A stretch of DNA of 64,000 bases, taken from contig NZ_CAJXKQ010000013.1 of assembly GCF_913055835.1 (NCBI RefSeq), forward strand, positions 39,512-103,511, given 5' to 3'. Under the pieces are notes generated by a model. That model ran no database searches. It was given only the letters and a program-made list of their open reading frames with translations, and had not been told where the DNA came from. Source of the stretch: an uncultured Marinobacter sp. (GTDB taxonomy: Bacteria > Pseudomonadota > Gammaproteobacteria > Pseudomonadales > Oleiphilaceae). Within the stretch, counting starts at the first letter, position 1, and each line of letters begins with the position of its first letter. Positions 18,458-26,726 of this stretch are shown here, piece after piece. Made by a program: the position numbers and the translations under genes.

Positions 18458-20533
18458 TCAGCCCACCACCGGAACGTCGCTGTCTTCCTCTTCTTCCTGA
18501 TCCGCCACGTCTTCTTCCGGCAGGGTGAAGCCGGCAACGGAAGACCGCAGCTCGGACGCCATTTCTGCCAGGTTACCGATGGACTTCGCGGTCGCATTGG
18601 TACCAGAGGAGGTCTGGGACGTGATTTCCTGGATAACATTCATGGTGTTGGAAATGTGAGCGGCCGACGAGGACTGCTGACGTGCGGCGTTGGAGATGTT
18701 CTGGATCAGTTCCGCCAGAGACATGGATACGTTCTCGATTTCCTCGAGGGCGATACCCGCGTCCTGGGCCAGACGGGCACCACGGACCACCTCGGCAGTG
18801 GTGTGTTCCATGGAGATAACCGCTTCGTTGGTATCCGACTGGATCGTCTTAACCAGCGCTTCAATCTGCTTGGTTGCAGCGGACGAACGTTCCGCCAGTC
18901 GCTGAACTTCGTCCGCAACCACCGCGAAGCCCCGGCCCGCGTCACCGGCCATGGAGGCCTGGATCGCTGCGTTCAGGGACAGGATGTTGGTCTGGTCGGC
19001 GATGTCGTTGATCAGGGATACGATGTCACCGATTTCCTGGGAAGACTCACCCAGACGCTTGATCCGCTTGGAGGTTTCCTGGATCTGTTCACGGATGTTG
19101 TCCATGCCGCGGATGGTGTTCTGTACCACTTCCGCGCCTTTCTTCGCGATCGCAACCGACCGCTCCGCAACCGCGGAGGATTCGGCGGCGTTCGAGGATA
19201 CCTGGTCGATGGACACCGCCATCTCGTTAACCGCGGCGGAGGCACCGGCAATTTCCTGGGCCTGGTGCTCGGAAGCATCAGCCAGGTGCATGGCCGTAGC
19301 CTGGGTTTCCTGGGCCGCTGAGGCTACCCGTACGGCGGTACCACGAATCGCCTGTACCAGCCCGCGCATCTGGTCGATCGCGTAGTTGATGGAGTCGGCG
19401 ATCGCGCCGGTGAAGTCCTCGGTTACCGTGGCCTCGGTGGTCAGGTCACCATCAGCCAGGTCGGCCAGTTCGTCCAGCAGTCGCAAGATCGCGTTCTGGT
19501 TCTGCTCGTTCTGCTCTTGCGTAGCAGCCAGTCGGGCCTGGGCTTCGCGGTACAGGGCGAGACCGATAAACACAACGATCGCAACCATGGCGGCCAGGAT
19601 GGCGAAGGCCAGGGTCGGGCTGACCAGGCGTGAGGCGGACTGGGTCCGGAAGTTTTCGGCCAGTACAGAGAGTTCGGAAAGCAGGATCTCGGAATTCTGG
19701 AAGATATCGCTGGCGGCAGTACGAACCTTGAAGAGGTCGGGAGAGGCTTCAAGGATTGCGTCTACGTTCTGGGAAACGAACTGGAACAGTTCATCGACGG
19801 CTTCGAGGCCGTAGATGGCGTCTTCGTCATTTACCCGTGAGATGCCCATGGCAGGGTTGCCGTTCAGCTGGCCCTCGAGCACTCGACCGAACAGGCTTGC
19901 GTCACGACCAAAACGGTCGGCGGCAATAACCGCGTCTTCGTCACCGGAGAGTACGTTGTTGACCGAGCGAACAATCCGCTCCGCCAGCAGTGACTGGCGC
20001 TGGGCCAGTGCGATCTGTTCGGCGGGTGCGTTGTTGTCGAGCAGGATCTGTACGATATCGTCGTACTCGACCTGCAGCTGCGGGATGGTTTCGTTCAGGG
20101 TCCGGGCAACCTCATGCAGGCCGAGAACCGCATCCTGGGTAGAGAGGATGCTGTCGGCGTTTTCCCGCACGGTGTTCCAGTTTTCCTGAACGCCACTCTG
20201 CTGGGCCAGTTCACTCGGTGGCAGACCGGTTTCCGGATTACCCTCGGTTACGTTGGTCCAGAGCTGTTGGAATTCGTCACGGGAGCGGCGCAGCTGGTTG
20301 AAGGCCTCGGCGGTACCGCCGGCAGCCTCGGTCGCGTTCTTCGCGATTTCCTGAGAGAGCACCCTCAGCTCGGCGGTGTTGGCGATGTATTCCTGATCGT
20401 TCTGGCTGTCCTGGTTGATAATGAACAGCACGACAACGAGCAGGATGGTGAGTGCGATCAGCGCGGCGATCAGGCCGGCAACCAGCTTGTTGCCTCCCTG
20501 TCCCATACTGAGTCTTCCGGCTCTGTTCTTCAT
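18458..20533 (-). CDS. pilJ: type IV pilus methyl-accepting chemoreceptor PilJ
   Basis: This 691-residue inner-membrane receptor feeds ChpA. Transmembrane segment 1 (LIAALIALTILLVVVLFII) is near residues 17-38 and segment 2 (LAFAILAAMVAIVVFIGLALY) near 300-322. Between them lies a periplasmic double PilJ-type four-helix sensor region. A cytoplasmic HAMP-like and coiled-coil signalling domain follows, with the hairpin tip DIADQTNILSLNAAIQASMAGD and the flank GRGFAVVADEVQRLAERSSAATKQI. The Ser in LNAAIQASMAG and the altered tip are typical of PilJ rather than of flagellar receptors. In Pseudomonas it responds through pili to surface contact. A GGGAG site precedes the ATG. Confidence 0.95.
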   Translation of the reverse strand: MKNRAGRLSMGQGGNKLVAGLIAALIALTILLVVVLFIINQDSQNDQEYIANTAELRVLSQEIAKNATEAAGGTAEAFNQLRRSRDEFQQLWTNVTEGNPETGLPPSELAQQSGVQENWNTVRENADSILSTQDAVLGLHEVARTLNETIPQLQVEYDDIVQILLDNNAPAEQIALAQRQSLLAERIVRSVNNVLSGDEDAVIAADRFGRDASLFGRVLEGQLNGNPAMGISRVNDEDAIYGLEAVDELFQFVSQNVDAILEASPDLFKVRTAASDIFQNSEILLSELSVLAENFRTQSASRLVSPTLAFAILAAMVAIVVFIGLALYREAQARLAATQEQNEQNQNAILRLLDELADLADGDLTTEATVTEDFTGAIADSINYAIDQMRGLVQAIRGTAVRVASAAQETQATAMHLADASEHQAQEIAGASAAVNEMAVSIDQVSSNAAESSAVAERSVAIAKKGAEVVQNTIRGMDNIREQIQETSKRIKRLGESSQEIGDIVSLINDIADQTNILSLNAAIQASMAGDAGRGFAVVADEVQRLAERSSAATKQIEALVKTIQSDTNEAVISMEHTTAEVVRGARLAQDAGIALEEIENVSMSLAELIQNISNAARQQSSSAAHISNTMNVIQEITSQTSSGTNATAKSIGNLAEMASELRSSVAGFTLPEEDVADQEEEEDSDVPVVG

Positions 20534-20624
20534 TTTCTGGCTCCCGGCCTCTTCAAGAAATTGGCAAGTTTGTTTTTTCGGGTTTCAGGCGGTCAGGGTG
20601 ATGTTCCTGCCATTGTCACCACCC

Positions 20625-21170
20625 TTACCACTGTGCGACGTCCAGAAATCGTTCGTCCTCGAGCAGATCGACGGCCGAAAACACTTTCCAGACTTCCTCG
20701 TTGCGTTCGTAACCGCCTGAGACAAACGGTCGAACGTTTTCAGGTACGCCCTCGGGCGAATCCTTGAAACTGTCAGTCGCGAAATACTGCATGCCCAATA
20801 CACTGTCGACTACCAGCCCGCTGAAGATATCGCCCTGTTCAACAACCAGCACTCGCCGCTCCCGCTGGCTTCGGGAAGAGCGGGGGATATCGAAAAAACC
20901 GGCGAGATCAACCAGGGGCAGAAGGCGGCCACGGACATTGGCCGCGCCAAGCAGAAACGGGCGAACCCCGGGTATGTGGGTGAACCGGGGGACATGGAGA
21001 ATTTCAGTGACTTCGCCCATGGGGGCCACGTAGCGTTCACCTGCGAGAACGAAGCCGATGCCGTTCCACAGTTCAACGGCTTCCTGTTGTTCCGGCAGGC
21101 CGGCAGCCAGCGACCGGCTGCGCGCGGCGATATCCGTCAGAACGGCAAAAGGGGCGGCCTGGTCGGACAT
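20625..21170 (-). CDS. pilI: CheW-like adaptor PilI
   Basis: This 181-residue cytosolic CheW homologue couples PilJ to ChpA. The CheW fold is evident in IGFVLAGERYVAPMGEVTEILHVP, GVRPFLLGAANVRGRLLPLVDLAGFFD and RRVLVVEQGDIFSGLVVDSVLGMQ. The RGRLLPLVDL block is the usual CheW signature. GGAG is nine bases before the ATG. It is third in the operon after pilG and pilH, and precedes pilJ by 91 bases, the widest gap within the cluster. Confidence 0.93.
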   Translation of the reverse strand: MSDQAAPFAVLTDIAARSRSLAAGLPEQQEAVELWNGIGFVLAGERYVAPMGEVTEILHVPRFTHIPGVRPFLLGAANVRGRLLPLVDLAGFFDIPRSSRSQRERRVLVVEQGDIFSGLVVDSVLGMQYFATDSFKDSPEGVPENVRPFVSGGYERNEEVWKVFSAVDLLEDERFLDVAQW

Positions 21171-21190
21171 GCGTACTCCACGGTTGGGGA

Positions 21191-21553
21191 TCAGGCAATC
21201 AGACTGTTGATTGTTTTGATCAGGTCGTCTTCGTTAACCGGCTTGACCAGGTAACCCTTGGCGCCCTGGCGGGTGCCCCATACGCGGTCAGTTTCCTGAT
21301 CCTTGGTGGTTACGATGACCACAGGGATGGAAGCGGTTTCCGGTGCGCGGGTCAGTTGGCGAGTTGCCTGGAAGCCGTTAAGGCCGGGCATAACCACATC
21401 CATCAGAACCAGATCCGGTGTTTCGGCACGGGCCTTGGCAACACCGTCTGCGCCGTTGTCGGCGGTCAGCACTTCGTGCTGGTGCTTTTCCAGGATCGTG
21501 GAGATTTTCTTAACCTCGGTAGGGGAGTCGTCAACAATCAGAATGCGGGCCAT
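21191..21553 (-). CDS. pilH: single-domain response regulator PilH
   Basis: This is a 120-residue CheY-like receiver that accepts phosphate from ChpA. In Pseudomonas it opposes PilG and influences pilus retraction. The receiver residues are visible: DD in ILIVDDSPTEVKKI, the phosphoacceptor Asp in LVLMDVVMPGLNGFQ, Thr in VIVTTKDQETD and Lys in YLVKPVNE. The track ORF starts at 21634, but the ATG at 21553 (MARILIVDD) has GAGGAAA in front and starts the domain directly. PilH rather than PilG is assigned by order and by the AMARILIVDDSPTE-type start. Confidence 0.93.
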   Translation of the reverse strand: MARILIVDDSPTEVKKISTILEKHQHEVLTADNGADGVAKARAETPDLVLMDVVMPGLNGFQATRQLTRAPETASIPVVIVTTKDQETDRVWGTRQGAKGYLVKPVNEDDLIKTINSLIA

Positions 21554-21584
21554 GGTTTCCTCAATGGTTCTTGGGTCAGCAGGT

Positions 21585-21977
21585 TTACTGTTCCGCCTGT
21601 GGGACATACTGGCGGATGGTATTGAGCAGCTCATCCTTACTGAACGGTTTGGTCAGATACTGGTCCGAGCCGACGATCCGGCCCTTGGCCTTGTCGAACA
21701 GCCCGTCCTTGCTGGAGAGCATGATAACCGGCGTCTTTTTGAAGGAGGAATTGTTCTTGATAAGTGCGCAGGTCTGGTAGCCGTCCAGGCGGGGCATCAT
21801 GATATCAACGAAAATGATATCCGGCTGGGAATCGGCAATTTTTGCAAGAGCGTCAAAGCCGTCAGTCGCGGTGATGACCTCACAGCCGACCTTTTTCAGA
21901 AGGGTTTCTGCGGTGCGACGTATGGTTTTACTGTCGTCGATCACCATGATCTTCAAATTCTCGAAGTTGTCATCCAT
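21585..21977 (-). CDS. pilG: single-domain response regulator PilG
   Basis: This is a 130-residue CheY-like receiver, first gene of the pilGHIJK-chpABC operon. It carries DD in IMVIDDSKTIRRTAETLL, the phosphoacceptor in IIFVDIMMPRLDGYQ, Ser-Ser in VIMLSSKDG and Lys in YLTKPFSKDELL. In Pseudomonas, PilG promotes pilus extension and cAMP synthesis through CyaB. It is divergent from gshB, as in Pseudomonas, so the pil-chp promoter must lie in the ~300-base gap. A weak AAGG precedes the ATG. Confidence 0.93.
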   Translation of the reverse strand: MDDNFENLKIMVIDDSKTIRRTAETLLKKVGCEVITATDGFDALAKIADSQPDIIFVDIMMPRLDGYQTCALIKNNSSFKKTPVIMLSSKDGLFDKAKGRIVGSDQYLTKPFSKDELLNTIRQYVPQAEQ

Positions 21978-22049
21978 TGTCCAACTGCCTTGCGCTCAGC
22001 GACTGTCATTATTTTAAACCGGGGGTTTTAACACAAACCTTAAGGTTCT

Positions 22050-22074
22050 TCTATAAACCCCGCTCATTTATAGA
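22050..22074. promoter_or_regulatory. inverted repeat in the pilG-gshB divergent region
   Basis: TCTATAAA and TTTATAGA form perfect 8-base arms around a 9-base spacer (CCCCGCTCA). The site lies about 75 bases before pilG and 200 before gshB. It is AT-rich against a GC-rich background and could be an operator for either direction. Nothing shows which protein would bind. Confidence 0.35.
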
Positions 22075-22274
22075 TTATCAATGGCCGGATAAAAAGTATT
22101 AGTTTGTGACCAAATGTACTTCTGCCCGCAACGTCACGTAACTGACTGAGGATTTCTCCGGATGCATTTGCAGCTCGGGTACAATACCATCTGATGTCAC
22201 AGCATAGCACTTAATGCCTGGTCCGCTCTGCAGACCGGTTCGTGTTTTTAACCCTCAGGAGTGCAGGAACGCCC

Positions 22275-23228
22275 ATGACCGTCAGACTCGGGATCGTGAT
22301 GGATCCGATTGAAGATATCCACTTCAAGAAAGACAGCTCACTGGCCATGTTGCTGGCTGCCCAGAACCGTGGCTGGGAAATCGAGTACATGGAACTGCCG
22401 GACATGTATCTTGACGGTGGCAGGGCCATGGCGCATACCCGTGATCTGACCGTCCACATGGATCCGGAAAACTGGTACAGCTTTGGCTCCAGCCAGGACC
22501 GGGCCCTTGGTGATCTGGATGTGATTCTGATGCGCAAGGACCCGCCCGTGGATCGCGAGTTCCTGATGGCCACCTATATATTGGAGGCAGCCGAGCAGCA
22601 GGGTGCCCTGGTGGTCAACCCGGCATCCACGCTTCGCGACTGCAACGAGAAGCTCTTTGCCACGCAATTCGAGGACCTGACACCACCGCTGTTGGTCAGC
22701 CGTTCGGCTACCCGGTTCCGCGAGTTCTACGCCAGACACGGCGATGTCATCATGAAGCCGGTGGACGGCATGGGTGGGCACTCAATCTTTCGTATCCGGG
22801 AGAACGACTTCAATCTGGGGGTCATCATTGAAACCCTGACCAACTATGGCTCCCATCAGGCCATGGCCCAGAAATACATTCCCGAAATCAGCGATGGAGA
22901 CAAGCGTATCCTGCTGATCGACGGTGAGCCGGTACCCTATTCCCTTGCGAGAATACCGTCCCACGGCGAGAATCGGGGCAATCTTGCCGCCGGCGGCCGG
23001 GGTGAGGGGCGGGAGCTGACCGCCCGGGATCGGGAGATCTGCGAGCGGGTTGCGCCGGTGATTAAAGAGAAGGGCCTCATTTTTGTCGGCCTGGATGTAA
23101 TCGGTGACTATCTGACCGAAATCAATGTCACCAGCCCGACCTGCATCCGGGAACTCGATGCGGCGTTCGGGATCGATATTGGTGGCCTGTTAATGGACGC
23201 AATCGCAAAACGCCTGGGCCAGGCATAA
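22275..23228 (+). CDS. gshB: glutathione synthetase GshB
   Basis: This 317-residue ATP-grasp enzyme joins gamma-glutamylcysteine and glycine to make glutathione. Family blocks are LGIVMDPIEDIHFKKDSSLAM at the N-terminus, MRKDPPVDREFL, VVNPASTLRDCNEKL, DVIMKPVDGMGGHSIF (ATP-grasp), RILLIDGEPVPYSLARIP and FVGLDVIGDYLTEINVTSPT (metal site). The length equals E. coli GshB. The ORF track starts at a GTG at 22242. The ATG at 22275 begins the conserved MTVRLGIVMDPI and has AGGA sites upstream. The gene heads a plus-strand run toward tonB3 and is divergent from pilG. Confidence 0.97.
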   Translation: MTVRLGIVMDPIEDIHFKKDSSLAMLLAAQNRGWEIEYMELPDMYLDGGRAMAHTRDLTVHMDPENWYSFGSSQDRALGDLDVILMRKDPPVDREFLMATYILEAAEQQGALVVNPASTLRDCNEKLFATQFEDLTPPLLVSRSATRFREFYARHGDVIMKPVDGMGGHSIFRIRENDFNLGVIIETLTNYGSHQAMAQKYIPEISDGDKRILLIDGEPVPYSLARIPSHGENRGNLAAGGRGEGRELTARDREICERVAPVIKEKGLIFVGLDVIGDYLTEINVTSPTCIRELDAAFGIDIGGLLMDAIAKRLGQA

Positions 23229-23276
23229 TCCGGTAATGGTAACCGGGCAGGTTTAACGACAGGATCCGTATCAGGA

Positions 23277-24143
23277 ATGGCAGTTCAGGTAAGCGACTTC
23301 GACCGGTTTTCCTTCACCCTTTTCATGGCGCTGGCGGTGCACGCCATCGTGGTACTGGGAATTACCTTTGCGCCCGAACCGCCCCGTTCCTCGGCTCAGA
23401 CCATGGAAATCACCCTTTCCCAGTTTGACGATGAGGAAGCCCCTGAGAAAGCGGACTTTCTGGCCCAGACCAGCCAGAAGGGCAGCGGTACCCAGGAAGA
23501 GGTTCGGGAAATGACCACCCCGCAACCGGCAGAGGTGAGCCAGCCTGAAGTCGCTCAGGTTCAGCCCGAGCCGCCGGCCCAGACCGAGCCCCAGCCGCGC
23601 CAGGAAAAGCAGGTGGTGCAGACCGAGAGTTCATCCAGCCAGAAGGTTCAGCAGCCTGAGGAGCGCACCAAACCGGAAAAAGAGCCCCTGCCGGTGCGGG
23701 AGAAAAAGAGCCTGATGGAACGCAGCCTGGAAATTGCCAGCCTGGAAGCGCGCTTCGATGCCCAGCAGCAGGCCTATGCCCGCAAGCCCAGGGTGATGCG
23801 CGTCACCGCGGCGTCCACGCTCAAGTCCACTAACGCCTGGTATGTCCAGAACTGGGTGAGCAAGGTAACGAGGGTGGGTAATATCAATTACCCGACCGAG
23901 GCGCGTAATGCCGGAATCTATGGCACACTGCGAATGCTGGTTTCGCTCAAGAAAGACGGCACCATTAAAGAGGTGGCCATCCTGCAGTCGTCCGGCAGCA
24001 CCGTCCTGGATGATGCTGCCATCCGTATAGTCAGGATGGCCTCACCGTTTGCACCATTTCCGGACGAAATGCGGCAAGAGGTGGATGAACTCGAAATCAT
24101 ACGTACCTGGTCCTTCCAGCGTCGGGGGCTGACATCCGGATGA
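23277..24143 (+). CDS. tonB3: TonB-family energy transducer, TonB3-like
   Basis: This 288-residue inner-membrane-anchored TonB protein has a membrane anchor (FSFTLFMALAVHAIVVLGITFA) and a Pro/Glu/Gln-rich periplasmic spacer (QPAEVSQPEVAQVQPEPPAQ). A C-terminal TonB domain follows: GNINYPTEARNAGIYGTLRMLVSL, then LQSSGSTVLDDAAIRIVRMASPFAPFP. Its place between gshB and yqgE is that of Pseudomonas tonB3, which is needed for twitching motility and pilus assembly rather than iron uptake. A similar pilus-related job is inferred here from position beside pil-chp. No exbB or exbD is adjacent. The stop overlaps the next ATG by four bases. Confidence 0.87.
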   Translation: MAVQVSDFDRFSFTLFMALAVHAIVVLGITFAPEPPRSSAQTMEITLSQFDDEEAPEKADFLAQTSQKGSGTQEEVREMTTPQPAEVSQPEVAQVQPEPPAQTEPQPRQEKQVVQTESSSSQKVQQPEERTKPEKEPLPVREKKSLMERSLEIASLEARFDAQQQAYARKPRVMRVTAASTLKSTNAWYVQNWVSKVTRVGNINYPTEARNAGIYGTLRMLVSLKKDGTIKEVAILQSSGSTVLDDAAIRIVRMASPFAPFPDEMRQEVDELEIIRTWSFQRRGLTSG

Positions 24144-24706
24144 CAGCATCGAAACACTCTCCCCATAGCCTGCGGCACCATTTTCTGGTGGCATCACCCT
24201 ACCTTGCGGATCCGCGTTTTCATGGCGGCGTGATTTACATCTGTGAGCATTCCGACGACGGTGCCCTGGGGTTGATGATCAATCACCCGCTGGACATCCA
24301 TCTGGGCGAGATTCTGGAACAGCTGGATCTGGCAGGGGGCGAGCTGGATCTGCCGGTATTCAGTGGTGGCCCGGTGCAGCCGGAGCGGGGCTTTGTGCTG
24401 CATCCTCCCGGAACCACCTGGCAGAACACGGCAAAGGTCACCGACGACGTCCTGCTGACTACATCCCGGGACATACTGGCAGGAATTGGCCGTGGCGAAG
24501 GCCCCGACGAATATCTGGTGGCCCTGGGCTACTCCGGCTGGAGTGAGGGCCAGCTTGAAGAGGAGCTGGGCAGTAATGCCTGGCTGACTTGCCCGGCCAC
24601 CACAGACATCCTGTTCCGAACCCCCTGGGAAGAGCGCTACAAGGCGATACTCCGGCTCATCGGCATTGACCTGAACCAGCTCAGTGAATCGGTTGGCCAT
24701 GCCTGA
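24140..24706 (+). CDS. yqgE: YqgE/AlgH family protein
   Basis: The 188-residue product belongs to the YqgE/AlgH (DUF179) family. It has the typical N-terminal LRHHFLVASPYLADPRFHGGVIYICEHSDDGALGLMINHP and the block FSGGPVQPERGFVLHPPG. The family is widespread next to ruvX. A regulatory role in alginate has been claimed for Pseudomonas AlgH, but the molecular function is not established. There is no signal peptide. The ATG overlaps the tonB3 stop (ATGA), and the gene end overlaps ruvX, so this is one transcriptional unit. Confidence 0.93.
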   Translation: MTASKHSPHSLRHHFLVASPYLADPRFHGGVIYICEHSDDGALGLMINHPLDIHLGEILEQLDLAGGELDLPVFSGGPVQPERGFVLHPPGTTWQNTAKVTDDVLLTTSRDILAGIGRGEGPDEYLVALGYSGWSEGQLEEELGSNAWLTCPATTDILFRTPWEERYKAILRLIGIDLNQLSESVGHA

Positions 24707-25130
24707 GTCAGCCAGTCATCGTGTCATGGCATTTGATTTTGGTACCCGCCGGATTGGTGTTGCCGTCGGCCAGGAATTGCTGGGCACCGGGCAGCCCGTG
24801 GCGCTGATTCCCGCCCGCGACGGTATCCCGGATTGGCAACAGATTGAATCCCTGCTCGAGGAGTGGCGCCCGGATCTGGTGGTGGTTGGTCTGCCCCTTA
24901 ATATGGACGACACCGAGAACGACATGTGTGCCAGGGCCCGCAAGTTCGGCAAACGTCTGCATGGTCGCTACCATGTGCCGGTCGAGATGGTGGATGAGCG
25001 GCTTACCAGTTTCGAGGCCAAGGGCGAGGTGATGGCCGCCGGGGGCAGTCGTGATTTTGGTCGTCACGGGGTAGATGACCGGGCGGCGGTGCTGATCCTG
25101 GAAACCTGGTTTGGTCAGCGGGAAAAATGA
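24699..25130 (+). CDS. ruvX: Holliday-junction resolvase-like / pre-16S rRNA nuclease RuvX (YqgF)
   Basis: This 143-residue RNase H-fold nuclease is implicated in maturation of the 16S rRNA 5' end. MAFDFGTRRIGVAVGQ carries the first catalytic Asp, VVGLPLNMDDTEN the second region, and MVDERLTSFEAKG plus DDRAAVLILETWF the remaining acidic residues. The length matches YqgF. The ORF track begins at a GTG at 24684. I chose the ATG at 24699 (MPESASHRVMAFDFG), which overlaps the yqgE stop by eight bases. No strong ribosome-binding site is visible for either start, consistent with coupling. Confidence 0.93.
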   Translation: MPESASHRVMAFDFGTRRIGVAVGQELLGTGQPVALIPARDGIPDWQQIESLLEEWRPDLVVVGLPLNMDDTENDMCARARKFGKRLHGRYHVPVEMVDERLTSFEAKGEVMAAGGSRDFGRHGVDDRAAVLILETWFGQREK

Positions 25131-25175
25131 TGCCGGTGCACGACCCAGGCCGGTTTACAAAACAGTGAGGACTGA

Positions 25176-25685
25176 ATGACGGCATTGCTTGATATTGATC
25201 AGTTGCTTGATCAGATGGAATCCGGGCTGCGCCGGGCGCTTGAGCAGCGGGGCGTCGAATCGCCGGTTCTGATCGGTATACGGACCGGTGGCGTCTGGCT
25301 GGCCGACGTGCTGAGTAAACGCCTTGGCATCGAAGAGCCCTTCGGCGAACTGGATATTTCCTTCTACCGCGATGATTTCAGCCGTATCGGCCTGAACCCC
25401 CGGGTCAAACCCTCAAGCCTGCCATTTGATACCGAGGGCCGGGACATCATCCTGATTGACGATGTCATCATGAGTGGCCGGACCATCCGCGCAGCGATGA
25501 ATGAGATCTTCGATTATGGTCGCCCAGCCAGTATCATACTGGCCACCCTGATTGACCTCGGTGCCCGGGAACTGCCCATCCAGCCGGACGTGGCTGGCAA
25601 GACAATGGCGCTGGAATCCCATCAGCGCGTCAAGCTGCGCGGCCCCGACCCGCTCCGTATTGAGCTTCAGGAAGCCGGACAATAA
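25176..25685 (+). CDS. pyrR: PyrR bifunctional regulator / uracil phosphoribosyltransferase
   Basis: This 169-residue phosphoribosyltransferase-fold protein has the PRPP-binding motif DIILIDDVIMSGRTIRAA. The block LIGIRTGGVWLADVLSKRL is the typical N-terminal part. PyrR proteins bind uridine nucleotides. In Bacillus they bind pyr mRNA to cause attenuation; in Pseudomonas PyrR also regulates pyr genes, by a less clear route. I see no obvious attenuator in the short upstream gap. GAGGA precedes the ATG. It is first of pyrR-pyrB-pyrC', matching the Pseudomonas order. Confidence 0.94.
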   Translation: MTALLDIDQLLDQMESGLRRALEQRGVESPVLIGIRTGGVWLADVLSKRLGIEEPFGELDISFYRDDFSRIGLNPRVKPSSLPFDTEGRDIILIDDVIMSGRTIRAAMNEIFDYGRPASIILATLIDLGARELPIQPDVAGKTMALESHQRVKLRGPDPLRIELQEAGQ

Positions 25686-25712
25686 ACCTCCGAATCAGAT
25701 AACAGGCGACCC

Positions 25713-26726
25713 ATGACCGCGAACGACTCTTCCCCGCACCACTTGCAGCTGACCCGGGATGGTCAGTTGCGGCACTTCCTCACCCTCGACGGCCTCGACC
25801 GCGCCCTGCTGACCGACATCCTGGATACGGCAGATTCCTTTATCGAAGTCGGTGAGCGCACCATCAAGAAAGTGCCGTTGCTCCGTGGCCGGACCGTGGT
25901 GAACCTGTTTTTCGAGTCCAGTACCCGCACCCGCAGCACCTTTGAGCTGGCGGCCAAGCGCCTCTCTGCGGATGTGCTCAACCTGGATATCAGCACCTCG
26001 GCCACCTCCAAGGGCGAATCCCTGTCGGACACCCTCCTCAACCTCGAAGCCATGGCCAGTGACATGTTCGTGGTTCGCCACTCCCAGAGTGGTGCGCCGC
26101 ACTTCATTGCCGAGAGCGTGACCCCGGGAGTGGCCATTATCAACGCTGGTGACGGCCGTCACGCCCACCCGACCCAGGCTATGCTGGATATGCTCACCAT
26201 TCGCCAGCACAAGGGCCAGTTCGAGGGGCTGAAAGTCGCCATCGTCGGTGATGTGCTGCACTCGAGGGTAGCCCGTTCCCAGATTCGCGCCCTGAACGAA
26301 TTGGGCGCGGAAGAAGTTCGTGTTATAGCCCCGGGTACCCTGCTTCCCAAAGATGTGGAAAGCCTGGGCTGCACGGTGGAATACGACATGGCCCGGGGGA
26401 TGAAGGATCTGGATGTGGTGATCATGCTGCGGTTGCAGAAAGAGCGGATGGAAGGTGCGCTGCTGCCCAGCGAGCGGGAATTCTACCGGCTTTACGGCCT
26501 GAACCAGCAGAAACTGGCACTGGCTCATCCGGAATGCATTGTCATGCATCCCGGGCCGATAAACCGGGGCGTTGAAATCGAATCGGCGGTGGCCGACGGG
26601 CCACAATCGGTGATTCTGAACCAGGTTACCAATGGTATTGCCATCCGGATGGCGGTCATGTCCATGGCCATGGGTGGCCAGGTGGCCGAGCGCCAGCAGA
26701 AACTGAGTGAGAGGGACCAGGCATGA
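25713..26726 (+). CDS. pyrB: aspartate carbamoyltransferase catalytic subunit PyrB
   Basis: The enzyme joins carbamoyl phosphate and aspartate in UMP synthesis. The 337-residue chain has [19 protein letters not shown] (carbamoyl-phosphate site), [29 protein letters not shown] and [14 protein letters not shown]. It is longer than the ~310-residue E. coli PyrB because of an N-terminal extension, as in Pseudomonas. There the extension carries nucleotide regulation, and the enzyme assembles as a dodecamer with a PyrC-like subunit instead of PyrI. The adjoining gene encodes exactly such a partner and overlaps by four bases. No pyrI is present. Confidence 0.97.
   Translation: MTANDSSPHHLQLTRDGQLRHFLTLDGLDRALLTDILDTADSFIEVGERTIKKVPLLRGRTVVNLFFESSTRTRSTFELAAKRLSADVLNLDISTSATSKGESLSDTLLNLEAMASDMFVVRHSQSGAPHFIAESVTPGVAIINAGDGRHAHPTQAMLDMLTIRQHKGQFEGLKVAIVGDVLHSRVARSQIRALNELGAEEVRVIAPGTLLPKDVESLGCTVEYDMARGMKDLDVVIMLRLQKERMEGALLPSEREFYRLYGLNQQKLALAHPECIVMHPGPINRGVEIESAVADGPQSVILNQVTNGIAIRMAVMSMAMGGQVAERQQKLSERDQA

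Noticed and set aside
24684-24698. GTG start of ruvX in the ORF track
   Set aside because: The extra five residues are not needed by the family fold, and the ATG at 24699 fits homologue length.
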